A DNA stretch of 64,000 bases, taken from the NCBI GenBank assembly GCA_023395395.1, contig JAEWZH010000016.1, positions 28,589 through 92,588 on the forward strand, given 5' to 3'. Source of the DNA: Bacteroidota bacterium. GTDB lineage: Bacteria > Bacteroidota > Bacteroidia > Bacteroidales > Porphyromonadaceae. This document shows, piece after piece, positions 1-9,164 of the stretch (its first letter is position 1; each line of letters begins with the position of its first letter). The position numbers and the translations under genes were made by a program. The notes below the pieces were generated by a model that ran no database searches, was not told where the DNA came from, and saw only the letters and a program-made list of their open reading frames with translations.

Positions 1-956
1 GCTCTCGTTTCCTCAATGGTACGCTAGACCTCCACAATACACTGGAGCGTAAGATGGCTGAGTTTATTGGTAAAGATGATGCACTGGTACTAGCGACGGG
101 CTTTACTGTCAATTCGGGTGTCATCCCTCAGCTCGTGGGGCGCAATGATTACATTCTCTATGATAGCCGTGTACACGCTTCTATCGTCGATGGTCGTAGA
201 CTAGCCAGCGCAAAGTCTATCCGATTTAAGCACAATGATATGTCAGACCTAGAGCATCAGCTGCAGAAGTGCAATCCCGAAGCACTCAAGCTGATTGTGG
301 TCGATGGTGTCTACTCTATGGAGGGCGATCTCGCTCCGCTCCCTGAAATAGTCGCTCTGAAATACAAGTACAATGCCACACTTCTCGTGGACGAAGCACA
401 TGGAGTCGGAGTGTTCGGTCGTAACGGTCGTGGTATCTGCGATCACTTTGGGGTCACTGAGGATGTGGATCTTATTATGGGAACCTTTAGTAAGTCACTA
501 GCGTCTATCGGTGGTTTTGTAGCGGCAGATGCTTCTGTCATCAACTATCTACGTCATACCACGCGTACCTATATTTTCTCAGCTTCTTCATCACCATCGG
601 CTACCGCTTGTGCACTGAAGGCTGTGGAAATACTAGAGCGAGAGCCAGAGCGTATCGAACAGCTTTGGGACGTGACCAACTACGCACTCAAGCGTTTCCG
701 AGAAGAGGGCTTTGAGATTGGAGGTACTGCATCTCCGATCATCCCTCTCTATGTTAGAGATGTAGATAAGACCTTTGCTGTCACCAAGATTGCCTTTGAG
801 CACGGCGTATTTATCAATCCGGTGATTCCTCCAGCCTGTGCTCCGGAGGATACGCTTGTGCGCTTTGCCCTTATGGCTACGCATACGATTGATCAGGTAG
901 AGCGTGCAGTACAGATTCTTAAACTCTGCTTTAAGGAGCTAGATATTATTAAATGA
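1..956 (+). CDS. spt: serine palmitoyltransferase, 5'-truncated by the window edge
   Basis: PLP-dependent alpha-oxoamine synthase that condenses serine with a fatty acyl thioester, the first step of sphingolipid synthesis in Bacteroidales. The open frame runs in from the window edge: bases 3-53 translate in frame to SRFLNGTLDLHNTLERK, the conserved segment upstream of the first in-window ATG at 54, so that ATG is internal and the N-terminus is missing. The PLP lysine lies in GTFSKSLASIGGF (codon 492-494). TFSKS followed by GGF is the serine palmitoyltransferase form; KBL and BioF enzymes usually have TLGKA. The DEAHGVGVFG motif (near 390-420) is also present. The stop overlaps the next start as ATGA, so the two genes are probably translationally coupled. 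KBL/BioF is the alternative, but the lysine context argues against it. Confidence 0.85.
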   Translation, partial: SRFLNGTLDLHNTLERKMAEFIGKDDALVLATGFTVNSGVIPQLVGRNDYILYDSRVHASIVDGRRLASAKSIRFKHNDMSDLEHQLQKCNPEALKLIVVDGVYSMEGDLAPLPEIVALKYKYNATLLVDEAHGVGVFGRNGRGICDHFGVTEDVDLIMGTFSKSLASIGGFVAADASVINYLRHTTRTYIFSASSSPSATACALKAVEILEREPERIEQLWDVTNYALKRFREEGFEIGGTASPIIPLYVRDVDKTFAVTKIAFEHGVFINPVIPPACAPEDTLVRFALMATHTIDQVERAVQILKLCFKELDIIK

Positions 957-1930
957 CACCGCCAAGGTTACTCCTTACAGGTGCTACAGGCTTTATAGGT
1001 CACTACCTGCTCCAAGAGCTCAAGGATAGTGGCTATGAAGTCTGGGTGGCGGTGCGGAGCGAAAGCAATCGCAAAGCATTGGAGTCTGAGCGTGTAATAG
1101 AAGTAGACTACTCCTCTATTGAGCAGATGAGGGTCGCCTTTGAGGAGATTGGCGGTTTTGACTACGTAGTACACAATGCAGGGGTCACCAAGTGTAGCCA
1201 TCCAAAGACTTTTATGGAGGTCAATTATGGCAATACAGTGCGACTGCTTAGTGCTCTTGAGCAGCAGTTGTGCCGCCCTCTGTGCTTCCTCTATATGAGT
1301 AGCATGAGTAGCTTTGCCCCCAATCTCACAGAGCAACCACTTAGAAGCGATAGCCCCCAAAATCCTATCACGGAGTACGGTCGAAGCAAGCTAGCGGCTG
1401 AAGTCGCCATCTCAGCATCAGAGATTCCTCACGTGATTCTCTGCCCGACAGGAGTGTACGGCAAGGGAGACCAAGATTACATCCTCTCCATTCAGACGAT
1501 GAAGAAAGGCCTTAGTTTCGTGTCAGGTTCTACACCTCAGCTCCTTAGTTTTGTCCATGTTCGTGATGTAGCAAGAGCTGTCAGTTTCTTACTCCAGCAC
1601 CCCGAAAGCTATGGAATGCGTTACTTGCTGAGTGATGGTAGGGACTATACCGATCGAGACTTTACACAGATTGTCTCTCAGCTTATCGGGCGGCATGTGA
1701 GAGAAGTGCGTGTGCCACTACGATTGGTCAAACGAGCATGTTATATAGGGGATAAGATCGGAAAGATTATCGGGAAACCCCTTGTGTTTAACCAAGACAA
1801 GTATCCGATTCTTGCCCAGCACAATTGGCTTTGCGACATCACTCCCCTCCTATCCCTCGGTTTCCAGCCACAGTATGACCTGAGAAGTGGTATCGCCGAA
1901 GCCTTGGGAATTACTTACAAATCCATCTAA
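953..1930 (+). CDS. extended SDR / NAD-dependent epimerase-dehydratase family protein
   Basis: 325-residue Rossmann-fold oxidoreductase. The N-terminal LLLTGATGFIG (residues 6-16) is the GxxGxxG dinucleotide site, and Y142GRSK146 is the catalytic YxxxK pair, with serines at about 116-120 upstream. The ATG overlaps the stop of the serine palmitoyltransferase gene (ATGA at 953-956), so expression is very likely coupled. That coupling suggests a sphingolipid step such as reduction of the 3-keto product, but this is inference: the sequence itself only identifies an extended SDR. A sugar-nucleotide epimerase is the alternative. A good intrinsic terminator follows. Confidence 0.75.
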   Translation: MTPPRLLLTGATGFIGHYLLQELKDSGYEVWVAVRSESNRKALESERVIEVDYSSIEQMRVAFEEIGGFDYVVHNAGVTKCSHPKTFMEVNYGNTVRLLSALEQQLCRPLCFLYMSSMSSFAPNLTEQPLRSDSPQNPITEYGRSKLAAEVAISASEIPHVILCPTGVYGKGDQDYILSIQTMKKGLSFVSGSTPQLLSFVHVRDVARAVSFLLQHPESYGMRYLLSDGRDYTDRDFTQIVSQLIGRHVREVRVPLRLVKRACYIGDKIGKIIGKPLVFNQDKYPILAQHNWLCDITPLLSLGFQPQYDLRSGIAEALGITYKSI

Positions 1931-1963
1931 TCGATCTCTCCCGAAAAGAGAATCTATAGATAG

Positions 1964-2010
1964 AATTATTCCTAGAGATAGACTTAGTTATCTCCGGGAA
2001 TAATTTTTTA
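1964..2010 (+). terminator. intrinsic terminator after the SDR gene
   Basis: AATTATTCC (1964-1972) pairs with GGAATAATT (1997-2005), with an inner AGATA/TATCT stem (1976-1980 with 1989-1993) and a downstream T run. It ends the serine palmitoyltransferase-SDR transcript. Confidence 0.75.
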
Positions 2011-2104
2011 TTTGTACATGCAAATATATCTATCCCGCTCGGTACAAGAAAATTGAAGCATCCAGAGAAATCACTTCGGAAGTATAGACGACCTCAATGT
2101 GGGC

Positions 2105-2135
2105 TTGAATAAATCACTTATAATGAGTATTTTTG
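2105..2135 (+). promoter_or_regulatory. predicted Bacteroidetes promoter for nanS
   Basis: TTG at 2105-2107, 20 bases, then TATTTTTG at 2128-2135. This fits the Bacteroidetes -33/-7 pattern and lies about 30 bases upstream of the nanS ATG. Confidence 0.6.
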
Positions 2136-2166
2136 CTTGAGATAGATAATAATTAGTTTGAAAGAT

Positions 2167-4290
2167 ATGAGATTGATTCAGGCATTGTTTTTGTCTTTAT
2201 TTGTGCTGTTGGGTAGCACAGGGAGTTGGGCACAGCAGAGCAAAAAGACGAGGGTAGCGTGTATAGGAGACTCTGTCACCGAGGGGATGGGGCTCAAGGA
2301 TGCCAAGACGGAGAGTTATCCATCGGTGCTTCAGGGATTATTAGGTGATGATTATGAGGTACGCAACTTTGGGCACAGCGGCGCTACACTCCTCAAGAAT
2401 GGGCACAACCCTTATGTTAAAACTCAGCAATATGCAGATGCAATGGCATTCCCTGCCGATATTGCGGTCATTCACTTGGGACTCAATGACACCGATCCTC
2501 GCAATTTCCCCTTTTACAGAGACCGGTTTAGGCAAGACTATGTCTGGTTGATTGATCAAGTGCGTAGCCTCAATCCCGATGTCGAGATTTATATCTGTAG
2601 TATGACCCCAATATTTACAGGGCATCAACGCTATACATCGAGCACTCAGGTGTGGCACAGTCTTTTACAAAAGGAGATTGAGCAGGTGGCGCAGGCGAGG
2701 AATGTACACTTTATCGACCTCAATAGGGCATTTGCGCACCGCCCTGATTTGATTACAGACCGCCCAACTTTGCACCCTAATAAGGCGGGTGCAGAGCTCC
2801 TAGCTAAGACGGTGTACCGTCACTTGACTGGAGACTTTGGAGGTTTCCGGATCTCTTCCATCTGGGGCAGTGGTATGGTATTGCAGCAGTCCAGTGCGAT
2901 ACAGATGGAGGGGATAGCGAATGCAGGCACTCCTATTACAGTAGAATGGAATGGGCAGAAGCTAAGCACGGTCTCAGGTGAAGACGGTAGGTGGAGCGTC
3001 ACTATTTTGACGCCTAAGGGTAGCTACAAGAGCTATGAGATGACCATTAAGCATGGCAAAGAGACTACCCGCTTTACGGATATCTTGGTGGGTGAAGTAT
3101 GGCTCGCCCTCGGGCAAAGCAATATGGAGTGGCACCTTGGAAATATCAATGGCGGGAAGGAGCTCGCAAAGAGTGCTGATGCCCAACGACCGCTACGCCT
3201 TTTTCATCTATGGGAATTGGCTCGCACCGATAATGTGGTTTGGAGTGATGAGGTGCTCCAGCGTGCTAACGAATTGGATTTTTACCACGGTAAATGGGGG
3301 AAAGATGCTGAGGAGGAGGCATTGTCATTCTCTGGAATAGGTTATGCTTTTGGGAGACAGTTGCAGGAGCAAATCGATGTACCTGTAGGTGTGGTGCAAT
3401 TGGCAGTGGGAGGTAGTCCTCTTCTTTCATGGGTAAGTAGAGAGCGATTGATAGAGGACCCGTTTTTTCACGGATCTTTTGTCAATTGGCGAAGTACTGA
3501 TTATATGATGCGATGGGCAAGGGAGCGTGCTACGACCAATTTGGGAGAGAAAAGTAAGGATTCTTTCCAAAGGCATAGTTACGATCCCTCTTTCAACTAT
3601 GAGGCCGGACTCGTCCAGCTAGGTGAGATCCCATTTGCCGGGGCTCTATGGTATCAAGGGGAGAGCGATGCAGAGAATGCCGAGCTATACGCACGTCTCT
3701 TTCCACTATTGGTAGAAGACCTCAGGAGGTACCATGGCACATCTCTTCCGATTTACACGGTACAATTGAGTTCTATCGAGCGTACGCCTTGGCCCTGGTT
3801 TAGGTGGCATCAGGCTATGTTGGCAAGCGATCCTATAATCCCGGGTGTACACCTCGCCGTGTCGCACGATTATGGTGACCCTAACGACGTACACCCAAAA
3901 GAGAAGCTCCCGGTGGCAAATAGGCTTGTTGCCTTGGCATTACAATACAATTACCATAGAAATATTGTAGCAGACAGCCCGATACCATTGGGGATTAATA
4001 GAATTGGAGCAGATAAGTGGCGCATTGATTTTGTCCCTTCAAAAGGACGACTCGCCACCACCGACGGGAGTAGCTCAGTGAAAGGGTTGGAAGTCATTAC
4101 CACTTCAGGAGAGCGCATAGAGGTCTCTGCCATTATCTCTAAAGATCAGCGCAGTCTCGAGGTGACGATTCCTGCTAATTCAGGTGCGACAGACGTAGTC
4201 TACGCGTGGGATCCTGTGGTGGGACCAGAGTGTAATCTATGCTATGACGGTGCTCAACCTGCAGGCTCCTTCCGTCTTGAATTTAAATAG
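2167..4290 (+). CDS. nanS: two-domain sialate O-acetylesterase
   Basis: Secreted esterase of 707 residues that would remove O-acetyl groups from sialic acids so they can be taken up and cleaved. The start is the ATG at 2167, giving signal peptide MRLIQALFLSLFVLLGSTG..WAQ; a TTG at 2158 is in frame but less likely. Residues 28-220 form an SGNH/GDSL hydrolase domain (GDSVTEG with S36, GLND with N107, LHPN with H203). The Asp normally three residues before that His is not there (P200; D198 is nearest). Residues 305-600 form a sialate O-acetylesterase (SASA) domain: GQSNM with S318, WYQGES at 495-500, DVHP with H576. A dual-domain NanS is known from Tannerella forsythia. It faces the nan operon but is separated from it by pflBA. 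Confidence 0.85.
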   Translation: MRLIQALFLSLFVLLGSTGSWAQQSKKTRVACIGDSVTEGMGLKDAKTESYPSVLQGLLGDDYEVRNFGHSGATLLKNGHNPYVKTQQYADAMAFPADIAVIHLGLNDTDPRNFPFYRDRFRQDYVWLIDQVRSLNPDVEIYICSMTPIFTGHQRYTSSTQVWHSLLQKEIEQVAQARNVHFIDLNRAFAHRPDLITDRPTLHPNKAGAELLAKTVYRHLTGDFGGFRISSIWGSGMVLQQSSAIQMEGIANAGTPITVEWNGQKLSTVSGEDGRWSVTILTPKGSYKSYEMTIKHGKETTRFTDILVGEVWLALGQSNMEWHLGNINGGKELAKSADAQRPLRLFHLWELARTDNVVWSDEVLQRANELDFYHGKWGKDAEEEALSFSGIGYAFGRQLQEQIDVPVGVVQLAVGGSPLLSWVSRERLIEDPFFHGSFVNWRSTDYMMRWARERATTNLGEKSKDSFQRHSYDPSFNYEAGLVQLGEIPFAGALWYQGESDAENAELYARLFPLLVEDLRRYHGTSLPIYTVQLSSIERTPWPWFRWHQAMLASDPIIPGVHLAVSHDYGDPNDVHPKEKLPVANRLVALALQYNYHRNIVADSPIPLGINRIGADKWRIDFVPSKGRLATTDGSSSVKGLEVITTSGERIEVSAIISKDQRSLEVTIPANSGATDVVYAWDPVVGPECNLCYDGAQPAGSFRLEFK

Positions 4291-4344
4291 AGGCTTAGGT
4301 AAGCCCCTTATAGCCGCAGTAGATGTGGCGTAAGTAAATAGAAA

Positions 4345-4382
4345 CCCCCCATCCGATAATCTATCGGATGGGGGGTCTTTTT
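4345..4382 (+). terminator. strong intrinsic terminator after nanS
   Basis: CCCCCCATCCGATA (4345-4358), a three-base loop, and TATCGGATGGGGGG (4362-4375) form a perfect 14-bp stem followed by TCTTTTTG. Confidence 0.9.
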
Positions 4383-4444
4383 GTCTATTCTAGGGTAGAC
4401 CTGTTGCAATTCGCACGAATGGCAAATATTTAATCATACAAGTA

Positions 4445-4475
4445 TTGCAACTAAACATTATATTTGATAACTTTG
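4445..4475 (+). promoter_or_regulatory. predicted promoter for pflBA
   Basis: TTG at 4445-4447, 20 bases, TAACTTTG at 4468-4475; the pflB start codon is about 45 bases downstream of the -7 element. Confidence 0.6.
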
Positions 4476-4520
4476 TATTGCAAATAAAGATATAAGGAAT
4501 TTAAGATAAGGTATAATATC

Positions 4521-6740
4521 ATGGATTTTAAGAAAGGTCGTTGGAATAGCGAGATCAATGTGAGGGACTTTGTCCTCCTAAATGTGACCCCTTATGATGG
4601 GGATGCATCGTTTCTCTCAGGAGCATCGGAACGGACTAAGCGTATATGGAGGCTATGCCTAGATGCTATCAAGGAGGAGCGTGCCAATAATGGTGTACGT
4701 TCTATAGATGCGGAGACAGTCTCTACCATCACATCACACGCTGCTGGCTATATCTCTAAGGAGGATGAATTGATTGTGGGGCTACAGACAGACGAATTGC
4801 TACGTCGCTCAATCAAACCATACGGAGGCATCAGTGTTGTACGCAAGGCTTGTGAAGAGAATGGGGTAGAGCTATCTCCTAAGGTGTTGGATATCTTCAC
4901 TCATTATGCTAAGACACACAATGAGGGAGTATTCGATGCCTATACAGATGAGATTCGCAAGTTTCGTTCGCTCGGGTTCTTGACAGGTCTGCCTGATAAC
5001 TATGCTCGTGGTCGAGTGATAGGGGACTATCGTAGGCTTGCGCTCTACGGTCTTGATCGCCTCATTGAAGCGAAGGAAGCAGACTTGGCTACGCTTACCA
5101 GCCCGATGACAGAAGCTCGTGTGCGGCTACGTGAAGAGGTACGCATGCAGATTAAGGCACTTTATGCGATAAAGGAGCTGGGCAATATCTATGGACTTGA
5201 CCTTTCTCGTCCGGCAGAGTCGGCTCAGGAGGCAGTGCAGTGGGTGTATATGGCATATCTAGCAGCGGTGAAGGAGCAAGACGGCGCTGCGATGTCATTG
5301 GGCAATGTCTCATCTTTCTTGGATATTTATATTGAGTATGATTTACAAAAGGGTAATATCACCGAGGAGTTTGCTCAAGAGTTAATCGACCAGTTTGTGA
5401 TTAAGCTGAGGATGGTGCGTCATCTCCGCATGAATAGCTACAACGAAATCTTTGCCGGCGATCCCACTTGGGTCACTGAGTCTATTGGAGGTCGCCTGTC
5501 GGATGGTCGTCACAAGGTGACTAAGACATCGTTCCGCTTTATCCAGACGCTCTATAACCTCGGCCCAAGTCCCGAGCCCAACATGACTGTCCTCTGGGCG
5601 CAAGATCTTCCTCAGGGCTTCAAAGACTTCTGCGCTCAGGCCTCTATCGATACTTCTAGTATCCAGTACGAAAATGATGATCTCATGCGTGGGACTCGTG
5701 GTTCTGACGACTATGGCATCGCTTGCTGTGTTTCTTTCCAGGAGATAGGCAAGCAGATCCAATTCTTCGGCGCGCGAGCCAATCTTGCCAAGGCGCTTCT
5801 GCTCGCTATCAATGGTGGGCGCTGTGAAAATACGGGGAAGATTGTAATAGACGGGATTCCAGTACTTAAGAGTGATATCTTAGACTTCGAGGAGGTGATG
5901 AGCAACTATCGCCTTGTACTTAGAGAAGTGGCAAGAGTGTACAACGATGCGATGAATATCATCCATTACATGCACGATAAGTACTACTACGAAAAAGCAC
6001 AGATGGCATTTATCGATACCAATCCCGCAATCAATCTCGCTTACGGAGCAGCTGGACTATCGATTGTTGCCGACTCGCTCTCGGCTATCAAGCACGCACA
6101 AGTACGTGTAGAGCGCAACGCAGATGGTCTCTCGACAGCCTTTCACACAGAGGGTGAATACCCCTGCTTTGGCAATGATGATGACCGTGTAGATAGTATA
6201 GCTACGAATATTGTAGATATTTTCATGGGACAACTTAGAGATCTTCCAATCTATAAGAATGCAGAGCCTACGCTATCTATCCTCACCATTACGTCCAACG
6301 TAATGTATGGCAAGAAAACGGGAGCTACCCCCGACGGTCGTAGCGCAGGCGTTGCCTTTGCTCCAGGAGCCAATCCAATGCACGGACGTGACCAGAGAGG
6401 TGCGATTGCGTCGCTCTCTTCGGTCTCAAAGATCAATTATGAAAACTCCCTCGATGGAGTGAGCAATACCTTTAGTATCGTACCACACTCTCTTGGTTCT
6501 AATGCAGAGGAGCGTGTAGAAAACCTTGTGAGTATGATGGATGGTTACTTTTCTAAAGAAGCGCACCACCTCAACGTAAACGTGCTCAATCGTGCGATGC
6601 TCGAAGACGCAATGGAGCACCCGGAGAATTATCCCCAACTCACAATCCGTGTATCGGGCTATGCGGTCAATTTTGTACAGCTCAGCCGTGAACACCAGTT
6701 AGAGGTAATCTCCAGAAGCTTCCATGAGCGTATGCGTTGA
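4521..6740 (+). CDS. pflB: formate C-acetyltransferase (pyruvate formate-lyase)
   Basis: Cytoplasmic glycyl-radical enzyme that converts pyruvate and CoA to acetyl-CoA and formate under anaerobic conditions. The protein has 739 residues, close to the roughly 760 of E. coli PflB. The catalytic cysteine pair is C402-C403 in GIACCVSFQ, and the glycyl-radical loop is RVSGYAVNF near the C-terminus with G713. Both match true pyruvate formate-lyases rather than glycerol or choline lyases. Its activase follows 11 bases downstream. Its own promoter and the terminator upstream separate it from nanS. The adjacent sialate operon produces pyruvate through NanA, which gives a plausible metabolic link. Confidence 0.95.
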   Translation: MDFKKGRWNSEINVRDFVLLNVTPYDGDASFLSGASERTKRIWRLCLDAIKEERANNGVRSIDAETVSTITSHAAGYISKEDELIVGLQTDELLRRSIKPYGGISVVRKACEENGVELSPKVLDIFTHYAKTHNEGVFDAYTDEIRKFRSLGFLTGLPDNYARGRVIGDYRRLALYGLDRLIEAKEADLATLTSPMTEARVRLREEVRMQIKALYAIKELGNIYGLDLSRPAESAQEAVQWVYMAYLAAVKEQDGAAMSLGNVSSFLDIYIEYDLQKGNITEEFAQELIDQFVIKLRMVRHLRMNSYNEIFAGDPTWVTESIGGRLSDGRHKVTKTSFRFIQTLYNLGPSPEPNMTVLWAQDLPQGFKDFCAQASIDTSSIQYENDDLMRGTRGSDDYGIACCVSFQEIGKQIQFFGARANLAKALLLAINGGRCENTGKIVIDGIPVLKSDILDFEEVMSNYRLVLREVARVYNDAMNIIHYMHDKYYYEKAQMAFIDTNPAINLAYGAAGLSIVADSLSAIKHAQVRVERNADGLSTAFHTEGEYPCFGNDDDRVDSIATNIVDIFMGQLRDLPIYKNAEPTLSILTITSNVMYGKKTGATPDGRSAGVAFAPGANPMHGRDQRGAIASLSSVSKINYENSLDGVSNTFSIVPHSLGSNAEERVENLVSMMDGYFSKEAHHLNVNVLNRAMLEDAMEHPENYPQLTIRVSGYAVNFVQLSREHQLEVISRSFHERMR

Positions 6741-6751
6741 TAACTACAATC

Positions 6752-7480
6752 ATGATTAGAGTACATTCGTACGAATCTATGGGGACATTCGACGGGCCGG
6801 GGCTCCGGCTCGTCGTATTTCTCCAAGGATGCAATTTTAAGTGCGCCTTCTGTGCCAATCCGGATACCATAGCTTTTGAAGGGGGTAAGGAGACAGACCC
6901 ACAGGAGATCCTCGACTTAGCACTGAGCCAGAAGGCGTTCTTTGGTCGGCGTGGGGGGATTACCTTTTCAGGAGGCGAACCGATGCTACAGGCTCGTCAG
7001 CTCTTGCCTTTATTCAGGCAACTCAAGGAACACGACATCCACATTGTGGTAGATACCAATGGTTCGTTTCTCAATGATGATGTCAAAGCGCTACTTGAGC
7101 ACACAGATATGGTGCTACTAGATGTAAAGGCAGTGGACGAGACCAAGCACAGACACCTCACCGAAGCACGCAATATAAATGTTCGTCGAATGGCAGAATA
7201 CTTGGAGCGGCAGGGTATTCCCATGCGCCTCCGCTGTGTGATGGTGCCGGGCTACAATGATTCTCCAGAGGATATCCGTCTTATTGGAGAGCAGTATAGT
7301 GGCTTCACCAATATTGATAGGGTCGAGGTGCTTCCTTATCACACTTTTGGAGTACACAAGTATAAGTCACTAGGTTGGGTATATCGTCTAGAGGGGCTTA
7401 CGGAGCATGCCCCCGAAGAGGTCGCCCTCCTGATCCAGGAGTTTGAGAAGTATTTCCCCTTAGTCTGGGCTCAATCGTGA
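6752..7480 (+). CDS. pflA: pyruvate formate-lyase activating enzyme (radical SAM)
   Basis: Radical SAM activase that installs the glycyl radical on PflB. Starting at ATG 6752 the protein has 242 residues and opens MIRVHSYESMGTFDGPGLR, as PflA does; an in-frame TTG at 6737 would overlap pflB and is less likely. The 4Fe-4S cluster motif is C27-x3-C31-x2-C34 (GCNFKCAFC), followed by the TFSGGEP glycine-rich SAM motif. It forms a two-gene operon with pflB. Confidence 0.93.
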   Translation: MIRVHSYESMGTFDGPGLRLVVFLQGCNFKCAFCANPDTIAFEGGKETDPQEILDLALSQKAFFGRRGGITFSGGEPMLQARQLLPLFRQLKEHDIHIVVDTNGSFLNDDVKALLEHTDMVLLDVKAVDETKHRHLTEARNINVRRMAEYLERQGIPMRLRCVMVPGYNDSPEDIRLIGEQYSGFTNIDRVEVLPYHTFGVHKYKSLGWVYRLEGLTEHAPEEVALLIQEFEKYFPLVWAQS

Positions 7481-7889
7481 TGGCTTAGTATCTATATTCA
7501 AAGGTCATCAATAGGAGGTGGGCGTCCCTCCAAAGTTTGTTTGCATCTTATAGTCCAGTTGGACATTAAATACCCCCTGCGCCTTCAAGGTTAGAGGGAT
7601 CAATAGCAATAATAGAGGCAATAATTCTTTTCATAAAGAGCAAAACTTAGGTAAGTACAATAATAATGAATAAAAGTCTAAGAAACGAATGTAAGACATT
7701 TTTCTTGAAACTTCAAAATTTTAAGCGTTCATTGGCTTTTGGAGTGTTGTGATAACTAAAGATATTGCATGCCAAAAAATAATCATATAATATTTCAATG
7801 TTAGGACAACGGAGATGGTACAATACAACAAATCGGGGCTATGCTGAACCATCCAGCATAGCCCCGATTATTGTATAATATATAGCGTA
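7481..7889. other. intergenic region between converging pflA and the MFS transporter
   Basis: About 400 AT-rich bases between converging genes. Apart from the hairpin at 7831-7869 I find no coding potential, RNA gene or recognisable promoter. Confidence 0.5.
7831..7869. terminator. hairpin terminator between converging operons
   Basis: AATCGGGGCTATGCTG (7831-7846) pairs perfectly with CAGCATAGCCCCGATT (7854-7869) around a 7-base loop. It lies just past the end of the minus-strand nan operon and could act in both directions; neither side has an ideal T run. Confidence 0.7.
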
Positions 7890-9161
7890 TTACTTTTGGT
7901 AAAACTCCTGATTGGTCATATCGATAGCCTTAGGCCTTAGGAATACAATCTGGAGGATAAGTGCCAATAGCACCACACCTGCGAGTACGGCGAAGCCAAT
8001 GCCAAGGTGTCCCTCTTGTGCCCAAGCACCGAGTACTTGCGTCACTACTGCTCCTGCAAGCACACCCACAAAGTTCATGAAGCCATAGGCTGTACTGCGG
8101 AGGCTGTCAGGGACAAACTGGCAAAGGATAGGCATGTTATTGGCGTCGAATAGACCATAGCCGATTCCAAAAAAGAGTGCAGCCCCCACAATGGGCAAGG
8201 CGGTACTGCCAGTGCCTACAAAGATAAGCGCGGGGATAGTGAGTGCCAGTCCAATTGCACTCGTGTAGACCCGACCACGCAAGTTCTTCATCACCCATTT
8301 ATCGCTGAGTACTCCACCGATAAGTACGCCGATAAGGCTACTTGCGGCAATAGAGATGGTACTCATAGGTCCAGCCTGCATCATATCTATACCGAGATTC
8401 TCAGCAAAGAGGGTGGGCAACCAGTTCCGCACTGCCCAACCAGGTAGACTAGGAGCTGCAAACATCACGAGGATGACCCAAAAGGCAGGGGTGGTGAATA
8501 GTCGTCTGAGTCCGAGCTTCACCGGCACCTTTGCTACGACTGTATCGGCAGGGGCGTTCTTGGTGCTTACTGTGCGCTTGTCCATCAACACAAGGGAGAG
8601 AACAACCGCATAGACAACACCGATGATACCAAACCAATGGAAGGTCTCTTGCCAGCTGAGGTGGTGTGCTACGGTGGCACCAAATCCGCCTAAGGCTTGA
8701 CCAAGATAAAGACCTATCATGTGGATACCGGTGGCGAGCGAACGGGTCTTCCCCGTATGGTATTCAGTGATTAATGCTAGTCCGGCAGGGATGTAGAGCG
8801 CCTCACTCACTCCCATTAAGGCACGAAGCACCAACATCTGCTCAAATGAGGTGCAATAGCCCATCCCAAGCGTGATGGCACTCCAGACGCCTAGGCTGCC
8901 GACAATAATCCACTTACGACTGAATCGATCGGCAAAACCACCTGCCACGGGACTAAGGAAAGCATAAATCCAGAGGAATACAGCCATAAGCATACCGAAG
9001 TTCTCCATGTTTTGGAGTGCTTCTATATCTACAGCAATGCTCTCACGCATCGTAGAGAGCACCTGGCGGTCTAAGTAATTTAGTAGTGCGACGATACTCA
9101 ATAGCCCAACAACCAGCCAGGCATACCATCTGCTATTCTTGATTTGTCTTACATCCGCCAT
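7890..9161 (-). CDS. MFS transporter, probable sialic-acid importer
   Basis: Inner-membrane major facilitator of 423 residues with about 12 hydrophobic segments. The N-terminus WYAWLVVGLLSIVALLNYLDRQ and the GGFADRFSRKW loop between helices 2 and 3 are typical of the anion:cation symporter/NanT-like branch of the MFS. It is the last gene of the five-gene nan operon and starts 3 bases after the epimerase stop, so sialic acid (NanT role) is the most economical substrate. MFS substrate cannot be read from sequence, so this rests on context. No outer-membrane NanO/NanU pair is in the window. Confidence 0.75.
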   Translation of the reverse strand: MADVRQIKNSRWYAWLVVGLLSIVALLNYLDRQVLSTMRESIAVDIEALQNMENFGMLMAVFLWIYAFLSPVAGGFADRFSRKWIIVGSLGVWSAITLGMGYCTSFEQMLVLRALMGVSEALYIPAGLALITEYHTGKTRSLATGIHMIGLYLGQALGGFGATVAHHLSWQETFHWFGIIGVVYAVVLSLVLMDKRTVSTKNAPADTVVAKVPVKLGLRRLFTTPAFWVILVMFAAPSLPGWAVRNWLPTLFAENLGIDMMQAGPMSTISIAASSLIGVLIGGVLSDKWVMKNLRGRVYTSAIGLALTIPALIFVGTGSTALPIVGAALFFGIGYGLFDANNMPILCQFVPDSLRSTAYGFMNFVGVLAGAVVTQVLGAWAQEGHLGIGFAVLAGVVLLALILQIVFLRPKAIDMTNQEFYQK

Positions 9162-9164
9162 CGC

